A stretch of 64,000 nt of DNA from Deltaproteobacteria bacterium HGW-Deltaproteobacteria-15 (lineage in GTDB: Bacteria > Desulfobacterota > DSM-4660 > Desulfatiglandales > HGW-15). Position numbers and translations under genes: made by a program. The notes under the pieces are model-generated. The model saw nothing but the letters and a program-made list of their open reading frames with translations, did no database searches and was not told the DNA's origin. Location: positions 124,001 to 188,000 of the forward strand of contig PHBH01000002.1 of the NCBI GenBank assembly GCA_002840535.1, in the 5' to 3' direction. Positions 7,686-15,321 of the stretch are shown in pieces. How positions within the stretch are numbered: position 1 is the first letter of the stretch; every line of letters starts with the position of its first letter.

Positions 7686-8629
7686 GCGGAGCGGCCTCTC
7701 TTCAAGATGGAAGTGATTCCTTCCGAGAAGAGCATGATGACCACCACGTACACCATGCCGAGGATCAGCGACCATCTCTCGGTGAGACCACTGACGATGT
7801 TTTCCAGCAACACGATGATTCCGGCCCCGATAGCGGGCCCGAACAGGCTGCCCGACCCTCCCAGGATCAGCATCAGCAGGGCTTTCACAGACATGTCGAT
7901 CCCGAGGGAAGAAGGATTGACAAAGCCGCTGTAGAAGACCCAGAGCGACCCGCTGATTCCGGCAAAAGCCCCCGCGAAGACGAAGCTCAGGTATTTGTAA
8001 AGCCACACATTGTAGCCCAGTGCCTTCATTCTCGATTCGCTTTCGCGAATGCCCCTGAGGGAATGGCCGAACGGCGAATTCACCAGGATGTAGAGCGCGA
8101 GCAGGACCAGGAGAAAGAGACCGAACGAAAAATAGTAGAAATGCACGTCCGAGGCGAGGTCAAGACCCATACCGATCTCCGGGCGCCGAATGCCCGGCAG
8201 TCCGTCGTCCCCCATGGTGATGCTGCGCCACTTGAATGCAATGCCCCACAACACCTGGGACAAGGCCACGGTGATGAGCATGAAGTATGGACCCTGTGCC
8301 CGGATGGCGAGAAGACCAAAGAGCGCCGCTGTGAGGCCCCCCATTGCCACGGCAAAGCCCATGACCAGCCAGGCATTTTTGACTCCCGACAAAACCAGAA
8401 ACGCGGTGGCATAACCGGCGACCCCGAAATAGGACGCGTGCCCCATGGAAGGAAGCCCGGTATGACCCACAAGGATGTCCAGACTGGCTGCAAAAATGGC
8501 CATGACGAAGATTTGAATGACCAGCCCCGCATAGTAACTGGACAAGATAAAAGGAAGAAAAAGAATGCCTGTAAAGGCGAGCAGCAAAATCAGGAGGAGC
8601 GGCTTTTTCAGGAATTCACCAGGTTTCAC
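7682..8629 (-). CDS. livM: Branched-chain amino acid-type ABC transporter permease LivM
   Basis: The 315-residue integral membrane protein has about nine hydrophobic segments. It contains the LivM motif region GHTGLPSMGHASYFGVAGYA, and the late GGSGSLFGPAIGA loop that contacts the ATPase. It starts at a GTG (8629) overlapping the livH stop by 4 bases, and its own end overlaps the livG start by 4 bases. These overlaps indicate translational coupling. Confidence 0.94.
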   Translation of the reverse strand: MKPGEFLKKPLLLILLLAFTGILFLPFILSSYYAGLVIQIFVMAIFAASLDILVGHTGLPSMGHASYFGVAGYATAFLVLSGVKNAWLVMGFAVAMGGLTAALFGLLAIRAQGPYFMLITVALSQVLWGIAFKWRSITMGDDGLPGIRRPEIGMGLDLASDVHFYYFSFGLFLLVLLALYILVNSPFGHSLRGIRESESRMKALGYNVWLYKYLSFVFAGAFAGISGSLWVFYSGFVNPSSLGIDMSVKALLMLILGGSGSLFGPAIGAGIIVLLENIVSGLTERWSLILGMVYVVVIMLFSEGITSILKRGRSA

Positions 8630-9486
8630 TCTTCTTTCCTTCCAAATATCCCGGTCGGTCTGATCGCCAGAACAACGGCCATGGGCGCAAACAGCGTAAA
8701 AAGGGAGAGTTCGGGGAAAAGGGACTTGCCGAAATTGTCGATGAGACCCACGAAGAGGCTTCCCACAAAAGCCCCCTTCAGGCTTCCCACCCCGCCGATG
8801 ATCACCACCACGAGAGCCAGGAGCAGCATCGATACGTCAACGCCGGGGAACACCCCTACAAAAGGTCCCCCGATGATCCCGCCGAGTCCTGCCAGAAGCG
8901 CTCCAAGCCCGAAAACCGCGCTGAAAACGACCTGGATGTTGATTCCCGACCCCCTCAACATTTCCTCATCGTCCACTCCCGCGCGGACGATGGCCCCGAA
9001 CTTGGTCTTTTCCTGGAAGACCCAGAGCCCCGCCGCGACAAGGAATCCCACCAGAATCACGAAAAGCCGGTACGTTGGAAACACCAGGGCCCCGATCCAG
9101 ATGGAGCCCTTGAGGAAAGAGGGTTTGGGGAGGGCCTGAGGATTCCCTCCCCAGATCCAGAGGCAGACATCGGCGATGATCAGCACAAACCCGAAGGTCA
9201 GAAGCACCTGCTGAAGTTCCTTCATGTGCAGACGGCGAAGGAAAAGGCTCTGCATGGCTACTCCGACCACCACAGCGGCCACAGAGGCAAGCACCACCGC
9301 AAGAAGAAAGCTTTCCGTTTTCTCCAGGACGCTCAGCCCGATATAGGCGCTCAGCAGATAGAACGACCCATGGGCAATATTGATGATCTTCATGAGTCCG
9401 AAGATCAACGTAAACCCGGCCGCGATCAGGAACAGCAGCATGCTGAAGGACAGGCCGTTGAGCGTCTGGAGAATCCAGAAGGTCAT
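8626..9486 (-). CDS. livH: Branched-chain amino acid-type ABC transporter permease LivH
   Basis: The 286-residue membrane protein starts MTFWILQTLNGLSFSMLL. It carries the LivH features IFGLMKIINIAHGSFYLLSAY near the N-terminus and GGVGSLKGAFVGSLFVGL near the C-terminus. It is the first permease gene after the binding protein, with a 9-base gap. With LivM it forms the heterodimeric membrane channel of the importer. Confidence 0.94.
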   Translation of the reverse strand: MTFWILQTLNGLSFSMLLFLIAAGFTLIFGLMKIINIAHGSFYLLSAYIGLSVLEKTESFLLAVVLASVAAVVVGVAMQSLFLRRLHMKELQQVLLTFGFVLIIADVCLWIWGGNPQALPKPSFLKGSIWIGALVFPTYRLFVILVGFLVAAGLWVFQEKTKFGAIVRAGVDDEEMLRGSGINIQVVFSAVFGLGALLAGLGGIIGGPFVGVFPGVDVSMLLLALVVVIIGGVGSLKGAFVGSLFVGLIDNFGKSLFPELSLFTLFAPMAVVLAIRPTGIFGRKEE

Positions 9487-9495
9487 GAGCTACCG

Positions 9496-10689
9496 TTATT
9501 TTTTAGGCATCCAGTACTGATCCACGTTCGGGATCATATCCACCACGATGTTGTTGTACTTCCCGTCCTTTTTAGCCACCCGTTGAATGAAGGTGTTGAA
9601 GACGACATTCTGATGATCGTCGAAGTGAATGGGGCCTCGCGGCGCTTCGAACTTGACCGTCCTCAGGGCCTTGAGGAACGCTTCCTGATCTTCAATCTTT
9701 CCTCCCACCGCCTCGAGGGCTTTCACAATGAATTTGGCGCCCACATACCCGCCTTCGGACAGCGAGCCTGGATCATAGTTGTACTTTTTCCGGTATTCCC
9801 GGGTGAATCTCTTGTTCTCCGGGGAATCGTAGCCGAAGCAGTACCGCGCATAACTCTCGACCCCCAGGGCCGCCTCTTTCTGAGAAGGAAGGTTGGCTTC
9901 GTCGATGGTCCCTTCCTCGCAGAAGAGCTTCACCTTCTCTTTCAGCCCGTACTCGGCATACTGATTCACAAAGCGTATTGCATCGCTCCCGGCAAAGAAG
10001 TTCCACACCAGGTCCACCTTTCCAACATAGTTTGCAATTTTCGCCAGATAGGGGGCATAATCGTTCGTTCCAAACGGGACATAGATTTCCTCGAGAACCT
10101 GGCCTCCCATGTGTGTGAATGCCTTCCTGAAGCCGTCCGCCTTTTCACGGCCTGCGGCATAATCCGACCCCATGAAAATGACTTTCTTCGCCCCCATCTT
10201 GGCGTAAGCATACCAGCCGCCCGCCAGATCCTGCTGCCCGTTGGCAAAGGAGGAGCGGAAGATGAGGGGATTGCGATCCTGCTGGGTGAGCTTGTTGGCC
10301 CCGGCGTTGCAGATCATGAGGGGGACCTTGTTGCTGACCACGTAGTCTTTAACGGCATACGCCACGGGGCTGGCGATGATCCCGGCCAGGATCTGGACCT
10401 GATCCTTTTCCACCAGCTTCCGGGCCTTCATGAGCCCGACCTCCGGCTTGCCCTCCGTGTCCTCATTTGTCAGGACGATCTCCCTGCCGGCCACTTTGTT
10501 CCCCACCTCTTCCAGACAGAGCTTGAACCCGTCGCGCAAGTCGGCCCCGAACTTGGCAAAGACCCCTACATAGGGAGCCATGAAACCGATCTTGATCGGT
10601 TCAGCAGCCCCTGCGTTCCCGGCACCTCCCAAGGTCAAAGAGATGAGAAAAAACCACACCATTGCCGCAAGCAAGAATTTTCTCTTCAT
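9496..10689 (-). CDS. Liv-type periplasmic substrate-binding protein
   Basis: The 397-residue protein has a signal peptide (MKRKFLLAAMVWFF, cleavage near GNAGAAE). It is followed by IKIGFMAPYVGVFAKFGADL and by LTNEDTEGKPEVGLMKARKLVEKD, the pattern of the periplasmic-binding-protein type I fold used by Liv importers. A strong AGGAGGGG ribosome binding site precedes the ATG. It heads the livHMGF operon. The family includes receptors for branched-chain amino acids, amides and aromatic acids, and the ligand residues cannot be assigned by eye. The CoA-transferase and aldehyde oxidoreductase neighbours favour an organic acid. Confidence 0.92.
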   Translation of the reverse strand: MKRKFLLAAMVWFFLISLTLGGAGNAGAAEPIKIGFMAPYVGVFAKFGADLRDGFKLCLEEVGNKVAGREIVLTNEDTEGKPEVGLMKARKLVEKDQVQILAGIIASPVAYAVKDYVVSNKVPLMICNAGANKLTQQDRNPLIFRSSFANGQQDLAGGWYAYAKMGAKKVIFMGSDYAAGREKADGFRKAFTHMGGQVLEEIYVPFGTNDYAPYLAKIANYVGKVDLVWNFFAGSDAIRFVNQYAEYGLKEKVKLFCEEGTIDEANLPSQKEAALGVESYARYCFGYDSPENKRFTREYRKKYNYDPGSLSEGGYVGAKFIVKALEAVGGKIEDQEAFLKALRTVKFEAPRGPIHFDDHQNVVFNTFIQRVAKKDGKYNNIVVDMIPNVDQYWMPKK

Positions 10690-10772
10690 AATTCCCCTCC
10701 TTTCTGCTCCTCACGTTGTTGGTTTCAGACTCGTAACACCCGAGCTCTCTGTAAGACAGCGCTCGCTGGGGC

Positions 10773-10830
10773 CGGCCATGGGGGTCTTTTTTCTGAGTTT
10801 TTCATTCTTGAAAAAAGACCCCCATGGCCG
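10773..10830. repeat. 21-bp perfect inverted repeat with T/A tracts inside the stem
   Basis: The arms CGGCCATGGGGGTCTTTTTTC (10773-10793) and its exact complement (10810-10830) enclose a 16-base loop. It lies between the binding-protein start and the stop of the aldehyde oxidoreductase gene. Unlike an ordinary terminator, the T and A runs are on the loop side of the stem and the GC part is outside, so no U-tract follows the stem on either strand. It may still attenuate read-through or be a remnant of a mobile element. Confidence 0.7.
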
Positions 10831-10860
10831 ACCCTTCACCATCCTATGAGCTAGAAAGCG

Positions 10861-12579
10861 TCAGAACTCAAACAAACGGTCGAGATCCTCGTCCTCAACC
10901 GTGAACGCCACGTTATGGGGTGGAATTTTTTCCTCTTTGAAGAATTCAGGAAGACGATCATCTGCCCTCGTCATTCCGGCGGCCAGGTTGAACTCCCTTT
11001 CGGTTCTCAGGACCTTCCTGCCCAAGGCGAAAAAGTCATCCAGTGTATAGACCACTCCGTACCTGGCGCCCATCATCTCCAGCATACCCTGCAGTCCTTC
11101 GGGGTTCAGAAAGATGGGCCGGTTGGCGAAGAGACAGAGCCCGGTGCAATCCACGGCTGCGAGGCGGATCTGCACCTGTCGGCACGTATCCACCTGCCCA
11201 TCCGGCTTGTGGGGATCCAGTTCCCCGTCCAGATTCTGGTGCACCATGACTCCTGCGGTGTGGTCGGCGCCCATTGGGGATGTGGCATAGGTCACCCCCA
11301 TCCCGTGAAGTCCGCGCGGATCATAGGCAGCCATGGCCTGGCGTTTTACGGTTGGGACACGCGTTGCCCCGAAGACCTTTCCCGTTATCCAGGATCCACT
11401 CCCCAGGATCCTCCCGAGAGGTGTTCCCTCCCCCACCTCTTTTAAGAGCTCCAGTGCGCCTTGCGAGTCTCCGAAGGGTTTCAGACCCGCGTCCATGGCG
11501 ACGCCGATCGCGGCCCCGATCTCCATGGTGTCCATCCCGTAGTCGTCGCAAAGCCTGTCCGCCCAGGCGATGGAATCCAGGTCCGCGACCCCCAGGTTGG
11601 CGCCGTGAGCCCATATCGTCTCGTACTCGAGAGAAGAGGTGATGTAGCTCCCCTGTTCATCCACATAAACATTCGAGCACCGGATGATGCAGGTCGAGCA
11701 CCCTGCGTGGGACTGCTTCCCGCCTCTTGCCGCAAGGAGTTCTTTCATATGCTCGCCGCTGATTCGGTCGACTTCTTTGAAATATCCTTCCCGGAAATTC
11801 CTGGTGGGAAATGCGCCGGCCGAGTTGATTCCCTTGACCAGGATGCTCGTGCCGTAATCCTTCAGTCTTTGCGTAAAAGCGTTGCCCTTGAAGGCCCTGG
11901 TGCATCTTCTGGCGCCTGTTTTGAACTTCTCCGGATCGGCAGCCGAAACCCTGGCCGTGCCTTCATCATCGATCACGACCGCTTTCAACCCTTTGGACCC
12001 CATGACCGCGCCGGGTCCGCCCCTGGCCGCATGCCTGCAGGGAAAGCCGGATGTATCGGTGGCGGCAACAGTGGCGGTGGAGAGTTTCATCTCGCCCACA
12101 GGGCCGATGGACAGAATGGATGTCTTGCTGCCGAACCTGTCCTGGAGCTTCTTCACCAGCTCGTAGTTCTTCAGCCCCTTATACTCCCCGCAGGGAATCA
12201 ATTCGGCCCCCCGTTTGGAGAGGTGCAGAAGGTGCAGTCCATCCCCTTGGGGAAGAGACTCGAGCACGACGGCGTCGATTCCCAGCCGCCCCAACTGATG
12301 CCCCGGGGTCCCCCCCACGTTGCTCTCCTTGATTCCCTCTGTGAGGGGGCTCTTGCAACCGATGGAAAGCCTGCCGGAGTTAGGCGCCCCGGTCCCGGTG
12401 AGCGCTCCCGGCGCGATCACCAGCTTGTTCCTGCGGCCCAGGGCATGGCAGCGGGCCGGCACCTCGCTCCCCACGATCATGGAAGTCAATCCTCTACCGG
12501 CCAGGTTCGCATACGACTTCGGCGTCTCTTCCAGCCTTGCCTTGCCTTCTGACATATCGACCCTGACGATCTTTCCCAT
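10861..12579 (-). CDS. Aldehyde:ferredoxin oxidoreductase (tungsten/molybdenum pterin enzyme)
   Basis: From the ATG at 12579 the protein has 572 residues and begins MGKIVRVDMSEGKARLEE, the usual AOR opening. A GTG 12 bases upstream is less likely because it leaves almost no space after the GAGGGG ribosome binding site. The N-terminal domain includes GRLSIGCKSPLTEGIKESN-like pterin-binding sequence. A CxxCxxxC cluster motif (GCSTCIIRC) occurs near residue 295 and DCTGLC near residue 480, giving the [4Fe-4S] ligands. The family oxidises aldehydes to acids with ferredoxin, or reduces acids in reverse, with a bis-pterin W or Mo site in the cytoplasm. No separate ferredoxin gene is adjacent. Its position after the IclR gene and before livK suggests it is part of the same catabolic unit. 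Confidence 0.92.
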   Translation of the reverse strand: MGKIVRVDMSEGKARLEETPKSYANLAGRGLTSMIVGSEVPARCHALGRRNKLVIAPGALTGTGAPNSGRLSIGCKSPLTEGIKESNVGGTPGHQLGRLGIDAVVLESLPQGDGLHLLHLSKRGAELIPCGEYKGLKNYELVKKLQDRFGSKTSILSIGPVGEMKLSTATVAATDTSGFPCRHAARGGPGAVMGSKGLKAVVIDDEGTARVSAADPEKFKTGARRCTRAFKGNAFTQRLKDYGTSILVKGINSAGAFPTRNFREGYFKEVDRISGEHMKELLAARGGKQSHAGCSTCIIRCSNVYVDEQGSYITSSLEYETIWAHGANLGVADLDSIAWADRLCDDYGMDTMEIGAAIGVAMDAGLKPFGDSQGALELLKEVGEGTPLGRILGSGSWITGKVFGATRVPTVKRQAMAAYDPRGLHGMGVTYATSPMGADHTAGVMVHQNLDGELDPHKPDGQVDTCRQVQIRLAAVDCTGLCLFANRPIFLNPEGLQGMLEMMGARYGVVYTLDDFFALGRKVLRTEREFNLAAGMTRADDRLPEFFKEEKIPPHNVAFTVEDEDLDRLFEF

Positions 12580-12616
12580 GTCGGCAGCCACCCCTCACGC
12601 TTATGGTTTCGGATTT

Positions 12617-13459
12617 CTATCTTGGGCTTGCCCTGTTACCGGCGGATCGTTTCCCTTCACTCTCCTGGACGTCCGGCCCCTCGGCAGGTTTCACAAACCC
12701 AAGCATTGCGGAAATTTCTCGAGCCGTGTTCACTAACATGGGCGCAAACCGCTCGGTCAGCTCTTTCATGCTTACGCTCCTGCTGAAGACCGGCATGTTG
12801 ATCGCAGCCTCTACGCGGCCGCTCCCATTGAAGATCGGGGCGCCGATCGCCCGGATGCCCATGATGTATTCTTCATTGTTTACCGCGTACCCGTTTCGCC
12901 TGATGCTCTTGAGCAGCCTGCAAAACTGCTCGCGTCCCAGCCGAAGATCCCGTGCGGTTTCCGGATCGTCGTACAGTCGTCCTAAAGCGTCCCTCAGTTC
13001 ATCGTCGCCCAGGAAGGCCAGCATGGCCCTTCCAACCGCCGTGGAATGCGTGTTCACGCGACTGCCTACAGTATGGTCCGTGCTGATCAGTTGCTTTCTC
13101 GTAATACGTTCAATGTAGATCGCCTCGATTCCATCGAGGACGGCCAGGTTCACATTCTGTCCGCTCAGACGCGACAAATCGTGGAGGCAAGGCCGTGCGA
13201 TATCCCGGAGATCCATTCCGGCCAACGTGGCATACCCCAGGGACATCACCTTCGGTCCCAGGGAGTACTCCCGAGAAGCGGCCTCATATCGGACATACCC
13301 CAGCGAAACCAATGTTCGCAGGAGTCGCAGAACGGTTGTTTTCGGCAGGTTGGTTGCTTGGGTGAGTTGCTGAAGGTTGTGCTTTGGGCGTTCTCTTGTG
13401 AACGTTTCGAGGATCGTAAGACCTCGTTGCAGAGAATTGACGAAATTCCGATCGCTCAT
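12617..13459 (-). CDS. IclR-family transcriptional regulator
   Basis: From the ATG at 13459 (AGGCGG ribosome binding site) the protein has 280 residues. An N-terminal winged helix-turn-helix (residues about 5-70, with HNLQQLTQATNLPKTTVLRLL) is followed by the IclR effector-binding domain. That domain includes SLGYATLAGMDLRDIARPCL and a late GVRAIGAPIFNGSG-like segment (here GIRAIGAPIFNG). IclR proteins sense small organic acids and control catabolic and uptake genes. Position and direction make it the likely local regulator of the AOR/Liv/CoA-transferase/Tct genes downstream. The open frame reaches 13666, but the upstream 69 codons lack family similarity and cross the operator-like palindrome. 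Confidence 0.92.
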   Translation of the reverse strand: MSDRNFVNSLQRGLTILETFTRERPKHNLQQLTQATNLPKTTVLRLLRTLVSLGYVRYEAASREYSLGPKVMSLGYATLAGMDLRDIARPCLHDLSRLSGQNVNLAVLDGIEAIYIERITRKQLISTDHTVGSRVNTHSTAVGRAMLAFLGDDELRDALGRLYDDPETARDLRLGREQFCRLLKSIRRNGYAVNNEEYIMGIRAIGAPIFNGSGRVEAAINMPVFSRSVSMKELTERFAPMLVNTAREISAMLGFVKPAEGPDVQESEGKRSAGNRASPR

Positions 13460-13489
13460 GGTCCGCCTAGTGGAATGAATGTCCATTTT

Positions 13490-13502
13490 GGTAAAATTTA
13501 CC
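13490..13502. promoter_or_regulatory. Operator-like palindrome upstream of the IclR gene
   Basis: GGTAAA-A-TTTACC is a perfect 6-base inverted repeat around a single base, 31 bases upstream of the regulator start. Many IclR proteins bind short palindromes next to their own promoter, so autoregulation is a reasonable inference. The rest of the 344-base gap between the regulator and the tRNA (13460-13803) shows nothing else I can name. Confidence 0.4.
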
Positions 13503-13803
13503 TTGTCTCTAAGTGAAGTGTCAACAAAAGAGTGCAGCCCGCGATGAATGACTCGGAAAGGAGTTCCGGGGTTCACCCGGCCCGTCCGTGATCTCCATCT
13601 TTTCCTGCCTGCCGATCCCCCAATACAGTCGAGCCCTGTCTCAGTTTCCGACGAAGTTCTCTGCAACGAAACAGCTGTTGTTGTGACCTTTAGGACAATG
13701 CTTGGTGGCGCAGTGAACTTCCTGACCGCCTTTCAACATAAAGGGGTTCCGGTTTCCCAAAACCCCTTGATACTCAGGCTTTTTACTGGTAAGAATTTCT
13801 CAT

Positions 13804-13888
13804 GCGAGAGTGGCGGAACTGGCAGACGCGCTGGACTTAGGATCCAGTCCCGAAAGGGGTAGGAGTTCAAGTCTCCTCTCTCGCACCA
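13804..13888 (+). tRNA. tRNA-Leu (anticodon TAG)
   Basis: The 85-base gene begins GCGAGAG and ends CTCTCGC-A-CCA, a perfect 7-bp acceptor stem with the CCA end encoded. The anticodon stem CTGGA/TCCAG holds the loop CTTAGGA with anticodon TAG at 13838-13840. A long variable arm (CCCGAAAGGGG) is typical of a class II tRNA such as Leu. The T arm reads GGAGTTCAAGTCTCC. Confidence 0.96.
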
Positions 13889-14048
13889 TCCTTCCAAAAC
13901 AACGATCTCAAACACCCCTGACACTTGCGCCACACCCTCCTGGGATTGCTCCCGCCCGAAATTCCCGCCAGTCAGGCCTCGCCGGGATTTCACACTATTC
14001 CAGCGGCTTTTGCAGTGGTCACCTCTGAGAGCATCGAAGAGGGATAAT

Positions 14049-14077
14049 TTGCATCACTCAAGAAAGTTATGTATAAA
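14049..14077 (+). promoter_or_regulatory. Candidate sigma-70 promoter of the RND efflux operon
   Basis: TTGCAT (14049-14054), a 17-base spacer and TATAAA (14072-14077) precede the efflux adaptor gene. Transcription would start near 14085. That lies downstream of the first possible ATG (14069) and upstream of the one I choose (14108), so it supports the later start. Confidence 0.45.
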
Positions 14078-14107
14078 TTAGCCCCTACAAAAAAGCGAGG
14101 CCTGCCA

Positions 14108-15304
14108 ATGGTGCAAAAAGGTAAGAAAAGATCTCCTTGCTTCCCTCGGTTCCTTGGGACCGGTATTATCGTGGCAGCGGCTATCTTCTTCACTGGATGC
14201 GGAAAAGAAAAGAGTGCGCCCTCCCCCCCGCCCCCTCTCAATGTGAGCGTGGTCGATGTGGTCCATAGGGACGTGCCTGTTTTTACCGAATACGTCGCCC
14301 AGACGCAGAGCTCGCGCCTTGTCAATATTCACGCCAGGGTAAGCGGTTTTCTCGACAAGCGGATGTACACAGAGGGCGAGGTTGTAAAAGAGGGGCAGGT
14401 GCTCTTTCAGATAGATCCCAAACCGTTCCAGGTCCAACTCGACCAGGCCAGGGCAGCCCTTGCGCAACAAGAGGCGGCCCTTGAAACAGCCCGCCTGAAC
14501 CTTGAGCGGGTCAAACCGCTTACAAAGCTGAACGCGCTCTCACAGAAAGACCTTGACGACGCCACAGGCCAGTACCAGTCTGCCGCAGCGGCGACCGAGC
14601 AGGCGAAGGCACAGGTCGAGGCGGCCAAGCTGAATTTGTCCTACACCACCGTTATCTCCCCGGTGGACGGTGTCAGCAGTTCCGCACGCCAGGCAGACGG
14701 CACCTATATCAGCCTCCAGAACAGTCTTCTCACCACGGTGACCGTGCTCTCGCCGATATGGGTGAACTTCAGCGTATCCGAGAACGAGATGCAGCAACTG
14801 CGCGACCAGGTCGCAAAAGGGCTGTTGAGCACCCCGGAGGTGTTCACCGTTGAGATCGTGCTTGTGGATGGATCCATTTATCCTTATACCGGGCAGATCA
14901 CCTTTGCCGAACCCTCCTACAACCCACAAACCGGTACCTTCCTGATCCGCTCAAGCGTGGATAACCCAGAAGGCACGTTGCGTCCTAACCAGTTTGTTCG
15001 CGTGCGACTGCAGGGCGCTATCCGTCCCAAGGCAATCCTGCTGCCCCAAAAGGCGGTGCACCAGGGCTCCAAAGGCCATTTTGTCTGGGTGGTGGACAAG
15101 GAGAGCAAGGTCGAGCAAAGACCCGTTGTGGCTGGTGATTGGCAGGGAAGCGACTGGTTCATCTTCGAGGGTCTCAAGGGCGGCGAACGGGTGGTCACAG
15201 AGGGAGGTCTCACCTTGAGTCCCGGCATGCCGGTCGCCATGAACACGCTTGCAGCGGGGGGTGGCATCACCCCGGCTAAAGCATCTCCACCAAAGCACGA
15301 GTAA
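14108..15304 (+). CDS. RND efflux periplasmic adaptor lipoprotein (AcrA/MexA family)
   Basis: From the ATG at 14108 (GAGG ribosome binding site 7 bases upstream) the protein has 398 residues. It has a lipoprotein signal with lipobox FFTGC, then a lipoyl-like half (VNIHARVSGFLDKRMYTEGEVVKEGQ), an alpha-helical hairpin (DQARAALAQQEAALETARLNLERV) and a beta-barrel region with GQITFAEPSYNPQTGTF. This is the MexA/AcrA architecture. It is anchored to the inner membrane by lipid and connects the pump to the outer-membrane channel. The pump gene follows after 17 bases. No TetR-type repressor lies next to the operon, so local regulation is not evident. Confidence 0.95.
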   Translation: MVQKGKKRSPCFPRFLGTGIIVAAAIFFTGCGKEKSAPSPPPPLNVSVVDVVHRDVPVFTEYVAQTQSSRLVNIHARVSGFLDKRMYTEGEVVKEGQVLFQIDPKPFQVQLDQARAALAQQEAALETARLNLERVKPLTKLNALSQKDLDDATGQYQSAAAATEQAKAQVEAAKLNLSYTTVISPVDGVSSSARQADGTYISLQNSLLTTVTVLSPIWVNFSVSENEMQQLRDQVAKGLLSTPEVFTVEIVLVDGSIYPYTGQITFAEPSYNPQTGTFLIRSSVDNPEGTLRPNQFVRVRLQGAIRPKAILLPQKAVHQGSKGHFVWVVDKESKVEQRPVVAGDWQGSDWFIFEGLKGGERVVTEGGLTLSPGMPVAMNTLAAGGGITPAKASPPKHE

Positions 15305-15321
15305 GAAAAGGGGACTCATCC

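Noticed and set aside
10773-10830. Ordinary Rho-independent terminator
   Set aside because: The T-tract is inside the stem, so the layout is not that of a terminator; listed as an inverted repeat instead.
13460-13666. Longer start of the IclR regulator
   Set aside because: The extra codons have no family similarity and cross the operator-like palindrome; the ATG at 13459 has an AGGCGG site.
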